Positions 18,364 through 28,841 of a stretch of 34,402 nt of DNA are shown here, piece after piece; the stretch's first letter is position 1; each line of letters opens with the position of its first letter. The position numbers were made by a program, and so were the translations under genes. Origin of the DNA: Maribacter sp. GTDB lineage: Bacteria; Bacteroidota; Bacteroidia; Flavobacteriales; Flavobacteriaceae. The notes under the pieces were generated by a model, which ran no database searches, was not told where the DNA came from, and worked only from the letters and a program-made list of their open reading frames with translations. The DNA lies in assembly GCA_029287355.1 (NCBI GenBank), contig JARFRH010000059.1, positions 1 through 34,402 on the forward strand, written 5' to 3'.

Positions 18364-19273
18364 CTTCTTCGTCCATATCCTCGTAATAGCTGATTTTACG
18401 GGTCTTATATGTATTATCAGGAGTGATTATTTCTTTGACCCAGTTATCATTTGAGTCAAATTGATAAACGTAGGCCTTCTCTTTGATCGATTTACCTATA
18501 CCGGATTGTAATGTCAAGAGCATTCCCGATTCGTCATAATTGAACCTTTCTATTCTCTCCTTAGTAAATTGATTGCTTTTGCTATCATAGAAAAATTTGG
18601 TTCTCGATGTCAACTTGTTTCTGCCATCGAATACTTCTTCAACTGCGGCATTAGGTTCTCCATCCAAGTATTTTTTGGTCAAAACCGTTTTTGATATGAT
18701 ACTATCATTTTCTTTTTTTTCCGACGTTCGAATCGACTCTTTCAAAACTTCATGCAGTTTATAGGTTTTTGTCCATTCTCCATTCAACATTGTGTAAGAA
18801 ATCAATGTTTCGTCAATGCCCTCATTATTAGTTCGGACAATTCTGCGAATGGTATCATTGGTATAGAAATATTCATATTGGTCCAAGAACTCTTTTTCAT
18901 ATGAGATAATCTTCTCTGTGATTTTTAAGTTCGTTGTCGAATCAATGGTAAAGATATTAGCTATCGAGGATGCCGGATCAAAGGTATTATCGCGATAGTT
19001 CTCGAACCGTTTCTCCAAAAGTGTACCCCCCAAATATTTGTAATAGGTAATATCGTAGTCGTTATCGTTGTAACGCGTAACGGATTTTGAAAGCAGTCCA
19101 TCCTCGTTAAAGTCATATTCTTCCATCCCATACTTGGTGCTCACCAAACATGATTTCACCTTTCCTTTCAAATCAAAATCCTCGACCTTGAAAATCCTGA
19201 TTTCTTGGGATGCCAATCCCAATGGCATAAGAAAGAATGCAATATGAACTAAAACGAAGAAGTTTTTTACCAG
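18350..19273 (-). CDS. Hypothetical exported protein; likely extends upstream of the ORF-track start (19228)
   Basis: In-frame upstream codons CTG GTA AAA AAC TTC TTC GTT TTA GTT CAT ATT GCA TTC TTT CTT ATG give (M)VKNFFVLVHIAFFLMPLGLASQ, a signal peptide; a TAA lies three codons above the CTG, with no ATG between. Body has repeated Y/D-rich segments. Confidence 0.6.
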   Translation of the reverse strand: MVKNFFVLVHIAFFLMPLGLASQEIRIFKVEDFDLKGKVKSCLVSTKYGMEEYDFNEDGLLSKSVTRYNDNDYDITYYKYLGGTLLEKRFENYRDNTFDPASSIANIFTIDSTTNLKITEKIISYEKEFLDQYEYFYTNDTIRRIVRTNNEGIDETLISYTMLNGEWTKTYKLHEVLKESIRTSEKKENDSIISKTVLTKKYLDGEPNAAVEEVFDGRNKLTSRTKFFYDSKSNQFTKERIERFNYDESGMLLTLQSGIGKSIKEKAYVYQFDSNDNWVKEIITPDNTYKTRKISYYEDMDEEVKKD

Positions 19274-19426
19274 GCTGCAAAATTACTTGATATTCTCTCA
19301 ACAGAGAACAAAAGGGATGCCAAATCGGTGAATGGTCATTTTTCCACATTTATTTGGTTCCTGATAAATGAAATCGGTCTTGTATCTTTATCCAAATAAA
19401 AATGTGAGCTGCTTAAAAAACGACCC

Positions 19427-20332
19427 ATGATAAAACGAATATATTTACTCATTCTAGTTTGCATTTTAACCTGCTGCAACACCAAAAAAGACCATGAAGT
19501 TGAAGTTCAGGAATTTGAAATCGGTATTGTTGCCGACTGCCAGTACTGTAATTGCGAAACCGAAAACAACCGCTTTTATCAAAAATCTCCAGAACGTTTG
19601 CGAAAAGCGGTTAAAGAGCTCAACAAGCATGCTTTGGATTATGCCATTCATTTAGGGGATTTTATAGATAGGGATTTTCAAAGTTTTGATACCGTCGCAC
19701 CAATATGGAACAGTCTGAAATCAGATCGGTACCATGTATTGGGAAATCATGATTTTAGCGTGGAAGATTCATTAAAACCAATGATTTTTGAAAAAATGAA
19801 TATTGAAGATCGGTACTATAGCATACTAATAAACAAGTGGCGTTTTATAGTTTTAGACGGGAACGATCTTAGCCTACATGGCGCCCTAACCGATTGTAAA
19901 AAGTGGCAAACCGATTCACTTTTCAGGCTTTTGTCCGATAAAAATAGACCCAATCTAGAAATTTGGAATGGCGGATTAAGTACCGAGCAATTGAAATGGG
20001 TAGAGAATGAATTACAGTTAGCGACTGAAAATAAGGAGCGCGTTGGCTTCTATTGCCATTTTCCTTCACTCGGAGAAGAACAAACACATAATTTATGGAA
20101 TTACGAACAACTACTTTCTCTAATAGACCAATATCCTTGCGTGAAGTTTTATTTCAACGGACATAATCATGACGGAAGTTATGTTCAAAAAAATGGAGTG
20201 CATTACCTAAATTTCAAAGGCATGTTAGATACGAAAGACTCTTCTTCATTCGCCACGGTTACTTTTCGCAAAGATTCCCTCTTCGTAAACGGTTATGGGC
20301 GCGAACCATCAAGAAGTCTAAAAATCAGATAG
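19427..20332 (+). CDS. Metallophosphoesterase lipoprotein, resembling Mn-dependent ADP-ribose/CDP-alcohol diphosphatases
   Basis: Lipobox ILTCCN; GIVADCQY, HLGDFIDR, LGNHDF, CHFP, NGHNHDGSY. Confidence 0.8.
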   Translation: MIKRIYLLILVCILTCCNTKKDHEVEVQEFEIGIVADCQYCNCETENNRFYQKSPERLRKAVKELNKHALDYAIHLGDFIDRDFQSFDTVAPIWNSLKSDRYHVLGNHDFSVEDSLKPMIFEKMNIEDRYYSILINKWRFIVLDGNDLSLHGALTDCKKWQTDSLFRLLSDKNRPNLEIWNGGLSTEQLKWVENELQLATENKERVGFYCHFPSLGEEQTHNLWNYEQLLSLIDQYPCVKFYFNGHNHDGSYVQKNGVHYLNFKGMLDTKDSSSFATVTFRKDSLFVNGYGREPSRSLKIR

Positions 20333-20341
20333 GGTATCGTT

Positions 20342-20381
20342 CCAAAATAAAAAAAGCACCATTGTAACAATGGTGCTTTTC
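20342..20381. terminator. Bidirectional terminator between the phosphoesterase gene and dnaK
   Basis: AGCACCATTG-TAA-CAATGGTGCT perfect 10-bp stem; A/T run on the dnaK side, TTTT on the other. Confidence 0.8.
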
Positions 20382-20402
20382 GCATTTCTATGTTTTAAGA
20401 AA

Positions 20403-22307
20403 TTATTTTACTTCCTCAAAATCAACATCCTCTACATTATCCCCTTCGGCTCCTGCATCTGTGGTTGCTTCCCCTTCAGCAGCTTCTCCGTTTTGCTGTG
20501 CGTCCGCCTGTGCTTTGTACATTTCTTCAGAGGCAACTTTCCAGGCTTCATTGATTTTATCCAAAGCCGGGCCAACAACAGCCACATCCTTAGTTTCATG
20601 TGCCTTCTTCAACTCTTCCAAAGCTTCTTCAATAGGCTTTTTCTTGTCATCGGAAAGTTTCTCGCCAAACTCTTTCAACTGCTTTTCCGTTTGGAAAATC
20701 ATACTATCGGCCTCATTCAACTTATCCGCTGTTTCCCTTGCAGCCTTGTCGGCTTCGGCATTTGCCTCAGCATCTGCTTTCATCTTCTGAATTTCCTCTT
20801 CGGTCAACCCTGATGATGCTTCAATACGAATGTCTTGCGTTTTGTTGGTCGCTTTGTCCGTAGCAGAAACTTTGATAATTCCGTTCGCATCGATATCGAA
20901 AGTCACTTCGATTTGAGGTGTTCCCCTTTGCGCTGGCGGAATTCCATCTAAATGAAAACGTCCGATAGTCTTATTATCCGCAGCCATTTGGCGTTCCCCT
21001 TGCAGTACATGAATTTCAACCGATGGTTGATTATCGGCAGCTGTCGAGAAGACTTGTGATTTCTTTGTAGGAATGGTTGTATTTGCATCGATCAGTTTGG
21101 TAAAAACACTACCCATTGTTTCGATACCTAAAGACAATGGAGTTACATCCAACAACAATACGTCCTTAACATCTCCCGTTAAAACTCCACCTTGAATAGC
21201 AGCACCTATAGCTACTACCTCATCAGGGTTCACTCCCTTTGAAGGTGCTTTTCCGAAGAACTTCTCTACAGCAGCCACAACTGCAGGAATACGTGTAGAA
21301 CCGCCCACTAAGATAATCTCATCGATATCACTCTTAGACAAGCCGGCAGCTTTCATTGCCGTTTGGCAAGGATCGATTGTTCTTTTTACCAAATCTTCTA
21401 TCAATTGTTCGAATTTCGCTCTTGACAAGCTACGCACCAAATGCTTTGGTCCTGTTGCAGTGGCAGTCACGTAAGGTAAATTGATTTCTGTTTGAGCAGA
21501 AGAAGACAATTCGATTTTCGCTTTTTCAGCGGCTTCACGTAAACGTTGCAATGCCATTGCGTCATCACGAAGATCTATACTTTCCTCTTTTTTAAATTCA
21601 TCAGCCAACCAATCAATAATCTTTTGATCTACGTCATCACCACCTAAGTGCGTGTCACCATCCGTTGCCAATACTTCAAAAACACCATCCCCCAACTCTA
21701 AGATGGATACATCATGCGTACCTCCACCAAAGTCAAAAACAACGATTTTTTGATCGGTATCCTTTTTGTCCATTCCATAAGCCAAAGAGGCAGCAGTAGG
21801 CTCGTTGATGATACGCTCCACAGTCAAACCGGCAATTTCACCAGCTTCTTTCGTTGCTTGACGCTGTGCATCGTTAAAGTATGCAGGTACAGTAATAACA
21901 GCTCTTGTGACATCTTGACCTAAATAGTCTTCAGCTGTTTTTTTCATTTTTTGAAGAATCATCGCCGACAATTCTTGTGGGGTGTACAAACGCCCGTCGA
22001 TATCAACTCGGGGAGTGTTGTTATCACCCTTTACTACTTTATAAGGCACGCGCTCGGCTTCTTTTTTAGACTCCGAGAACTTATTGCCCATAAATCGTTT
22101 GATCGAATATATGGTGTTGTGTGGGTTGGTCACCGCCTGTCTTTTGGCAGGGTCTCCCACTTTAATCTCACCACCTTCAACAAATGCGATGACCGATGGT
22201 GTAGTTCGCTTTCCTTCTGCATTAGGGATTACCACTGGCTCATTCCCTTCCATTACAGAGACGCAGGAGTTGGTCGTACCCAAATCGATTCCTATAATTT
22301 TACTCAT
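20403..22307 (-). CDS. dnaK: Molecular chaperone DnaK (Hsp70)
   Basis: [48 protein letters not shown]-terminal ...[11 protein letters not shown]. Confidence 0.98.
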   Translation of the reverse strand: MSKIIGIDLGTTNSCVSVMEGNEPVVIPNAEGKRTTPSVIAFVEGGEIKVGDPAKRQAVTNPHNTIYSIKRFMGNKFSESKKEAERVPYKVVKGDNNTPRVDIDGRLYTPQELSAMILQKMKKTAEDYLGQDVTRAVITVPAYFNDAQRQATKEAGEIAGLTVERIINEPTAASLAYGMDKKDTDQKIVVFDFGGGTHDVSILELGDGVFEVLATDGDTHLGGDDVDQKIIDWLADEFKKEESIDLRDDAMALQRLREAAEKAKIELSSSAQTEINLPYVTATATGPKHLVRSLSRAKFEQLIEDLVKRTIDPCQTAMKAAGLSKSDIDEIILVGGSTRIPAVVAAVEKFFGKAPSKGVNPDEVVAIGAAIQGGVLTGDVKDVLLLDVTPLSLGIETMGSVFTKLIDANTTIPTKKSQVFSTAADNQPSVEIHVLQGERQMAADNKTIGRFHLDGIPPAQRGTPQIEVTFDIDANGIIKVSATDKATNKTQDIRIEASSGLTEEEIQKMKADAEANAEADKAARETADKLNEADSMIFQTEKQLKEFGEKLSDDKKKPIEEALEELKKAHETKDVAVVGPALDKINEAWKVASEEMYKAQADAQQNGEAAEGEATTDAGAEGDNVEDVDFEEVK

Positions 22308-22360
22308 TACTATATGTTTTAAAATATTAGTGCTTAATTTTTTACTCGACCTCTAAATGA

Positions 22361-22399
22361 CAAACAATATGCCACGAATGGAAAACTGACAGGTTGTCA
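22361..22399 (-). promoter_or_regulatory. Candidate dnaK control region: sigma54-like TGGCA-N6-TTTG plus TGACA-N3-TGTCA palindrome
   Basis: Minus strand TGACAACCTGTCA (22387-22399), then TGGCATATTGTTTG (22361-22374), about 55 nt upstream of the dnaK ATG. Confidence 0.4.
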
Positions 22400-22498
22400 T
22401 TTTCTGATTTCACTAGCTACTCTTACCAAGTTAGTAGGAAAGTCCGTTTATTTTTATAATTTACATTAGTTAAATCGACTTTATAACGCATATCACAT

Positions 22499-23659
22499 AT
22501 GAAATCCAACAGACGTAATTTTTTGACCAAGGGGCTTTCTTCAGCCGCGGGAATGGCAGCTGCAACCATGTTCCCTTTAGAACTATTTGGTAATGATATC
22601 TCCAGACCCGATGTAACTGTTTTACCTAAGGAGAAGTGTTCAAAACCAGAGCACCGCATTCGGTTTTCGGTAATAGGGATCAATCACGGACATATCTACG
22701 GCATGGTCAACTCCTTGATCGAAGGAGGCGGAACGCTAGTGGCCGTATATGCTAAAGAGCCAGACTTATTGCAACAGTTTACCAAACGATACCCCGATGT
22801 AAAAGTTGCCCAAAGCGACAATGAGATTATTGACGATCCCAGCATACAATTAGTAGCGAGTGCAGCTATTCCGGTTGAAAGAGCGCCTATAGGCATTCGT
22901 GTCATGAAAGCGGGAAAAGACTATATGGCCGATAAGCCTGGTATTGTCACTTTTGAACAATACCATGAAGTGAAAAAAGTGCAAAAGGAAACCAAGCGCA
23001 TTTATTCGATTACCTACAGCGAACGATTGGCCAATCCAGCATCGGTAAAGGCAGGAGAATTGGTCAAAGCAGGTGCGATTGGCAAGGTTGTGCAACTAAT
23101 CGGTCTAGGCCCCCATCGCATGCGGCCAGATAGCCGACCGAATTGGTTTTTCGAACCCGAAAAGGCCGGGGGTATTTTGTGTGATATCGGTTCGCACCAA
23201 TGTGATCAGTTTTTATTTTACACAGACTCCAAAGAAGCGGAAGTCAGTTTTGCACAAACGGCTAATTTCAATATCCCAGAGTATCCTAACTATCGAGATT
23301 TTGGCGACATGAGCGTGCGCAGTAAGCATGCAACAGGTTATATTCGCATTGATTGGTTCACACCGGAGGGACTAGGCACCTGGGGCGATGGTCGAACGTT
23401 CATTTTGGGCACCGAAGGGTATATCGAAATGCGTAAATACGTAGATATTAGCGGACGTCAAGGCGGCAATCATTTGTTTTTGGTGAATCAGGAAGAAACC
23501 AAATATTACGATTGCAAAAATGTGCACATGCCCTATGGCAGACAACTCGTAAGTGATGTGGTCAATAGAACCGAAACGGCTATGACCCAAGACCACTGTT
23601 TTTTAGCTACGGAATTGGCCTTAGCTGGACAAAAGATGGCTTTTCAACTAAATTCTTGA
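22499..23659 (+). CDS. Gfo/Idh/MocA-family oxidoreductase with Tat signal
   Basis: NRRNFLTKGLSSAAG twin-arginine signal; Rossmann region FSVIGINHGHIYG; ADKPG; DIGSHQCDQFLFY. Confidence 0.85.
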   Translation: MKSNRRNFLTKGLSSAAGMAAATMFPLELFGNDISRPDVTVLPKEKCSKPEHRIRFSVIGINHGHIYGMVNSLIEGGGTLVAVYAKEPDLLQQFTKRYPDVKVAQSDNEIIDDPSIQLVASAAIPVERAPIGIRVMKAGKDYMADKPGIVTFEQYHEVKKVQKETKRIYSITYSERLANPASVKAGELVKAGAIGKVVQLIGLGPHRMRPDSRPNWFFEPEKAGGILCDIGSHQCDQFLFYTDSKEAEVSFAQTANFNIPEYPNYRDFGDMSVRSKHATGYIRIDWFTPEGLGTWGDGRTFILGTEGYIEMRKYVDISGRQGGNHLFLVNQEETKYYDCKNVHMPYGRQLVSDVVNRTETAMTQDHCFLATELALAGQKMAFQLNS

Positions 23660-23752
23660 ATAGAAAACTGAAGGAGGCTATGGCCAAATCCCCTTCGATA
23701 TAGATCCAAGAATACCGTTACCTTTACCCTGCAATTCTAACAAATCAACTGA

Positions 23753-25180
23753 ATGGAGTGTATCAGTATCTTCGATATGCTGAAAATCGGAATCGGCCCA
23801 TCAAGTTCTCATACCCTAGGGCCATGGCGGGCAGCCGAGCGCTGGATAGCAGAATTAAAAGCTGCAGGGCATTTTGAAACCGTGCAAAAAATTCAAGTCC
23901 ATACTTATGGCTCTTTGTCCTTGACCGGAAAAGGTCATGCTACTGATTATGCCCTTATGCTTGGCCTTTCAGGTGCTGACCCTGTAGAAATTCCAGTGGA
24001 TGACATTCATAAGATAGTAGCCGAAATTCAGAAAAACAATATACTGTACTTTGGTGCAGAGCGAGTGCTCCCTTTTGATGCTAAAGAAGATATCCTGTTC
24101 GATAGAAAATTTTTGCCCTTTCATGCCAACGGGCTCAAATTCGTAGCGACTTTTGAAAATGGCACTAAGAAATCGAGGAAATATTATTCTATTGGTGGCG
24201 GTTTTGTTGTCGTGGAAGAACGCAAAAACGCTAAAAAGAAAATTGCAATCTTCAATTCCTTCCCCTACCCCATTCAAAAAGGCGTGGAACTACTGGCCTA
24301 TTGCGAACAAGAGCGAAAGGCCATTTCTGAAATCGTTCTTGAAAATGAGCGGTCTTTGCGCAGCGATGTGGAAATTGATACTCAACTCAATAAGGTATGG
24401 ACTACCATGCTCGAATGCATGTACATTGGCTGTCATACCGAGGGGCTACTCCCTGGTGGACTTAACGTACGTCGTCGTGCATTTGAAATGCATAAAAAGC
24501 TGATGACAGCGGCGGGTAGCTATGATTCCCCAGAAAGCTGGCTGCAAACAATTCGAAAAACGGAAGTGAAATTCCGACAGATTTTAAAATGGGTGAGTTG
24601 TTTTGCTTTATCGGTCAATGAGGTGAATGCTTCTTTGGGAAGAGTGGTAACTGCCCCTACCAATGGAAGTGCTGGTGTGATTCCTGCCGTGTTGATGTAT
24701 TATCTGGTTATTGAAAACCACGATTCGAATGATGAGCATATCAAAAAATTTCTACTTGTTGCGGGTGAAATAGGAAGCATTTTCAAAAAAGGGGCGACTA
24801 TTTCTGCAGCTATGGGTGGATGTCAAGCCGAAATCGGGGTCTCCTCTGCCATGGCTGCAGGAGCACTTACCGAATTATTAGGCGGTACTCCCGAGCAAGT
24901 TTTAATGGCCGCGGAAATCGCAATGGAGCATCATCTAGGTCTTACATGTGACCCTATTGGAGGATTGGTACAGATTCCTTGTATCGAACGCAACTCCATG
25001 GGCGCCATTAAGGCAATCAACGCAGCGGAGTTGGCCTTGGATTCAAACCCTGAAGATGCAAAAGTGCCCTTGGACAAAGTGGTTCAGACCATGTGGGAAA
25101 CGGCAAAAGATATGAATTCGAAATATAAAGAAACTTCTGAAGGCGGACTCGCTGTAGGGGTGTTTATGAGCGATTGTTGA
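23753..25180 (+). CDS. sdaA: L-serine ammonia-lyase, single-chain iron-sulfur type
   Basis: [75 protein letters not shown]. Confidence 0.94.
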   Translation: MECISIFDMLKIGIGPSSSHTLGPWRAAERWIAELKAAGHFETVQKIQVHTYGSLSLTGKGHATDYALMLGLSGADPVEIPVDDIHKIVAEIQKNNILYFGAERVLPFDAKEDILFDRKFLPFHANGLKFVATFENGTKKSRKYYSIGGGFVVVEERKNAKKKIAIFNSFPYPIQKGVELLAYCEQERKAISEIVLENERSLRSDVEIDTQLNKVWTTMLECMYIGCHTEGLLPGGLNVRRRAFEMHKKLMTAAGSYDSPESWLQTIRKTEVKFRQILKWVSCFALSVNEVNASLGRVVTAPTNGSAGVIPAVLMYYLVIENHDSNDEHIKKFLLVAGEIGSIFKKGATISAAMGGCQAEIGVSSAMAAGALTELLGGTPEQVLMAAEIAMEHHLGLTCDPIGGLVQIPCIERNSMGAIKAINAAELALDSNPEDAKVPLDKVVQTMWETAKDMNSKYKETSEGGLAVGVFMSDC

Positions 25181-25292
25181 CCTTAACCTTATAAAAAATG
25201 AGAGGATTGAAACGGCCAAAAATAAATCAAGGTGGTCTCCGAACACCAATCCAAGAAAACTCCTTATTTTTAGCGTACTAAAACAAAACCCG

Positions 25293-26111
25293 ATGTCAAC
25301 TGCCAAAAAAGAATACAAACGTGTAACGGTCAAATCTCTTGTAGACATGAAAAAAAATGGAGAGAAAATCTCCATGTTGACCGCCTACGATTACTCTATG
25401 GCGAAAATTGTGGATACTGCCAATGTTGATGTGATCCTTGTAGGAGATTCGGCTAGTAATGTAATGGCCGGTCATGAAACCACCTTACCTATTACATTGG
25501 ATCAGATGATTTATCATGCATCATCTGTTGTACGTGCCGTTCAAAGAGCCCTTATCGTTGTCGATATTCCTTTCGGAAGTTATCAAAGTGATCCGAAAGA
25601 AGCCTTACGGTCCGCTATTCGAATTATGAAAGAAAGCGGAGCACATGCAGTCAAAGTAGAAGGTGGTGCTGAAATCAAGGAATCGGTCAAACGCATCTTG
25701 GCAGCAGGAATACCTGTCATGGGCCATTTGGGTTTAACACCACAATCAATCTATAAATTCGGAACCTATACCGTACGTGCCAAAGAAGAAGAAGAGGCGG
25801 AGAAATTGATGGAAGATGCCAAACTTTTAGAACGCCTAGGTTGTTTTGGTATTGTATTGGAGAAAATTCCCGCTGCATTGACCAAAGAGGTTTCTGAAAG
25901 TATTTCCATTCCCACTATTGGTATCGGAGGCGGCAAGCATGCAGACGGTCAAGTATTGGTCATTCATGACTTATTAGGCATGACACATGAGTTCAATCCT
26001 AGATTTCTAAGGCGCTACATGAACCTATATGAAGACATGGGAAACGCCATATCCCGGTATGTAACCGATGTAAAAGGCAGGGATTTTCCTAGTGACGACG
26101 AGCAGTACTAA
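25293..26111 (+). CDS. panB: 3-methyl-2-oxobutanoate hydroxymethyltransferase
   Basis: [51 protein letters not shown]. Confidence 0.95.
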   Translation: MSTAKKEYKRVTVKSLVDMKKNGEKISMLTAYDYSMAKIVDTANVDVILVGDSASNVMAGHETTLPITLDQMIYHASSVVRAVQRALIVVDIPFGSYQSDPKEALRSAIRIMKESGAHAVKVEGGAEIKESVKRILAAGIPVMGHLGLTPQSIYKFGTYTVRAKEEEEAEKLMEDAKLLERLGCFGIVLEKIPAALTKEVSESISIPTIGIGGGKHADGQVLVIHDLLGMTHEFNPRFLRRYMNLYEDMGNAISRYVTDVKGRDFPSDDEQY

Positions 26112-26125
26112 AAACTAAATACCAA

Positions 26126-26183
26126 ATTCCGATACTCAATATTGGAATATGACACTTCTGATTTGTAATCCCAATTTTGAGTA
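26126..26183 (+). promoter_or_regulatory. Two mutually exclusive hairpins in the panB-lspA spacer
   Basis: Stem 1 26126-26134/26140-26148 (9 bp, one G-U); stem 2 26133-26145/26171-26183 (12 of 13 paired), ending directly before the lspA ATG at 26184. Confidence 0.4.
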
Positions 26184-26666
26184 ATGTTCAAAAAAATCTC
26201 CATAATTCTTCTCGTAATCTTGAATATCGGATGTGATCAGCTTTCAAAAAACGCAGTGCGGAAAAATATAGCATATCAAGAACACATTCAGCTTATCAAT
26301 GATAATTTCATTTTGACTAAAGTTGAAAACAAGGGGGCCATGTTAGGTTTTGGATCGGATCTATCGCCAATTCTCAAAATTATTTTCCTGCAGGGTTTAC
26401 CTATTATTATTCTGTTGGTGCTCCTATTCAGAATCCTTCAAAAACCAAAAATGAATAAATGGCTGGTATTTGCCTTTGCCTGCGTCATTGGTGGTGGAAT
26501 AGGCAATCTCATCGATAGAATTGCTCACGGACAGGTTACCGACTTTTTCCACATCAATTTAGGATTTATTAAAACCGGAATATTTAATATGGCCGATGTT
26601 TCCGTAACAATGGGCGTATTGATGATACTTTTTTTGAGTATCCGTTATCGAAAATTGGAAATGTAG
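26184..26666 (+). CDS. lspA: Lipoprotein signal peptidase (signal peptidase II)
   Basis: CDQLSK; GGGIGNLIDRI; VTDFF; FNMADVSVTMG; four hydrophobic segments. Confidence 0.93.
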   Translation: MFKKISIILLVILNIGCDQLSKNAVRKNIAYQEHIQLINDNFILTKVENKGAMLGFGSDLSPILKIIFLQGLPIIILLVLLFRILQKPKMNKWLVFAFACVIGGGIGNLIDRIAHGQVTDFFHINLGFIKTGIFNMADVSVTMGVLMILFLSIRYRKLEM

Positions 26667-27364
26667 TGGCTAGCAAAACCTTCTCCACCCCAAAAAATCT
26701 TCAAGTCCTCTTCGAAGACAACCACCTAATTGCCATCAACAAAAGACCCGGTGACATTGTTCAGGGGGATAAAACAGGGGATCTTCCACTAAGTGAAGTT
26801 GTAAAGCAATATATCAAGGAAAAATATAACAAGCCCGGAAATGTATACCTGGGCGTAGCGCACCGCTTAGATAGACCTACATCCGGAATCGTAGTCTTCG
26901 CCAAAACTTCGAAAGCACTACCCCGTTTAAACAAACTGTTTGCCGAGAAGGCGGCAAAAAAAACATATTGGGCAGTGGTCAAGAATCCGCCAGAAAAGCA
27001 GCAGGATACATTAACACATTGGATGAAACGAAATACCAAACAAAACAAGTCTTACGCCAATTTAAAGGAAGTGTCCGATAGTAAAAAAGCAGTTCTGGAC
27101 TATCGAATTATCAAAAAATTAGATAATTTCTTTCTGCTAGAAGTCGATTTAAAAACAGGACGCCACCATCAAATTCGTTCGCAATTGACTGCTATAGGTT
27201 GTCCTATCAAGGGAGATTTGAAATATGGCTTTGACCGTAGCAACAAAGACGGTAGCATTCACCTGCATGCCAGACGTCTTTCTTTCATCCATCCGGTGAA
27301 GAAAGAAATGTTAGATTTGGTAGCCTCCCCTCCCGATGATATAGTTTGGAACGCTTGTTGTTAA
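26666..27364 (+). CDS. RluA-family RNA pseudouridine synthase
   Basis: HRLDRPTSGIVVFAKT catalytic motif; LKTGRHHQIRSQL; GTG start overlapping the lspA TAG. Confidence 0.9.
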   Translation: MASKTFSTPKNLQVLFEDNHLIAINKRPGDIVQGDKTGDLPLSEVVKQYIKEKYNKPGNVYLGVAHRLDRPTSGIVVFAKTSKALPRLNKLFAEKAAKKTYWAVVKNPPEKQQDTLTHWMKRNTKQNKSYANLKEVSDSKKAVLDYRIIKKLDNFFLLEVDLKTGRHHQIRSQLTAIGCPIKGDLKYGFDRSNKDGSIHLHARRLSFIHPVKKEMLDLVASPPDDIVWNACC

Positions 27365-27401
27365 TTTGGATATATTTAAAAACCATTTTAAACACTATAT
27401 C

Positions 27402-27941
27402 ATGATTAATAGAACACTTTTTTTATTGACCCTTTTCATTATTTCTTCATGCGGAAGTTATAATTCTATCGACTCCTTTTACGAAGCGCATAAGAATGAC
27501 GACCAGGTGACTGCAGTACGCGTGCCACAGTTTATGCTTTCTATGTTAGGTAATATATCGCCCGAAATGAATTCATTGATAGGTAGTACAAGGGATTTAC
27601 GCTATATGCAGTTCCCCAGTGCGACACCTGAACGCACCAAGTTCTTAAATACGCAAATGAACAATATGACCGGTAGTTCGTTTATTGAAGTCTACCGAAA
27701 GAATGATGATCAAAAACGTAATGTCGTATCTATTCGGGAAAAGCGAGACGCTGTCAAAGAAATTTTGATTTACAACAACAATACCACACGTGGATCTTTT
27801 TTATATTTCAATGGCGACTTTGATCCCGTAAAAGTGCGTCAAATGGCACAAAATGAAGATTTTCAGAAAATTGGTGATGGCCTCATCAACCAGTTTAACA
27901 TGAAGGGCACTCCTGGTATTAATCCCGAAATAGAAAATTAG
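27402..27941 (+). CDS. DUF4252-like lipoprotein
   Basis: Lipobox FIISSCGS after internal start MINRTLF (ORF track opens at 27366); YRKNDDQKRNVVSI, LIYNNNTTRGSFLYFNGDFD. Confidence 0.65.
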   Translation: MINRTLFLLTLFIISSCGSYNSIDSFYEAHKNDDQVTAVRVPQFMLSMLGNISPEMNSLIGSTRDLRYMQFPSATPERTKFLNTQMNNMTGSSFIEVYRKNDDQKRNVVSIREKRDAVKEILIYNNNTTRGSFLYFNGDFDPVKVRQMAQNEDFQKIGDGLINQFNMKGTPGINPEIEN

Positions 27942-27967
27942 GAAGAGGATGAAAACAACTAATTAGA

Positions 27968-28831
27968 TCAGCGTCTATACGAACGAAAGCTTTCAATAAC
28001 CACGGAACTCAAAATTAATAATCCCCCCACTATGGTTAATAACGTTGGGATCTCTTTTAAGAACAAAGCTCCAATTAAAATTCCGTAAACAGGTTGTACA
28101 CTACTAATTATACTCGCGGTAGTAATACTGAAATTCTTGAAACTTCTTAGGAATAAAGTGTGACCCAATGCGGTGGTCAAAATTGCCAAGGTCACAAGAG
28201 CAGGCCATTGTGATGATATGGGGCTCAAATCAAAAAAGAATAGTGCCGGAATAAGTAGTACCGCTACCATCCCAACTTGATAACACATTAGCATCGAACC
28301 ATCATAAGCGGTTACTTTGGTTTTCAACAAGAGATTTCGAAGGGCATAAAACAAGGCGGATAGCACACCGATACCCACGGCCCATGTATGCTCATTTTTC
28401 AAATCAAAATCTGGGGCAAGTAAATAAATACCCGTCAAAACCAATAGCCCTAACAATAGATGAACACGCTGAAACTTTGTTTTTAATAACAACGGTTCTA
28501 AAAAAGCGGTAAGAATCGGAAAGGTAAACAATGACAACATACCAATGGCGACATTCGATAATTGGAGGGCATAGAAATAGGTGATCCAATGCAAACACAT
28601 CAGAAAACCACTCAGGAAAATAGGTAACCTATCTTTACTCTCAATCCTAAAGGACACTTTTCGATATCGGCAATACAGCCACAATACAAAAAATGCTATA
28701 ATCGCTCGAGAGGCGATGGTTATAGGTACAGGCAATTCTATATATCTTCCGAGAGCACCTGAGGTACTAATAAAGAGCACCGCCAAATTTATTTCGGAAA
28801 GATGGGCGATATGTAAGCTTTTCGGTTTCAA
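27968..28831 (-). CDS. EamA/DMT-family transporter
   Basis: About ten hydrophobic segments in two repeats; second-repeat end SIISSVQPVYGILIGALFLKEIPTLLTIVGGLLIL. Confidence 0.87.
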   Translation of the reverse strand: MKPKSLHIAHLSEINLAVLFISTSGALGRYIELPVPITIASRAIIAFFVLWLYCRYRKVSFRIESKDRLPIFLSGFLMCLHWITYFYALQLSNVAIGMLSLFTFPILTAFLEPLLLKTKFQRVHLLLGLLVLTGIYLLAPDFDLKNEHTWAVGIGVLSALFYALRNLLLKTKVTAYDGSMLMCYQVGMVAVLLIPALFFFDLSPISSQWPALVTLAILTTALGHTLFLRSFKNFSITTASIISSVQPVYGILIGALFLKEIPTLLTIVGGLLILSSVVIESFRSYRR

Positions 28832-28841
28832 GAACCAACAA

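Noticed and set aside
20370-20813. 147-aa plus-strand ORF and a 109-aa companion opposite dnaK
   Set aside because: Antisense shadow of the highly conserved dnaK coding frame; Phe/Ser-rich composition and no recognisable motif.
23969-25375. Minus-strand ORFs (102, 110 aa) opposite sdaA and panB
   Set aside because: Antisense shadows of confidently assigned enzyme genes.
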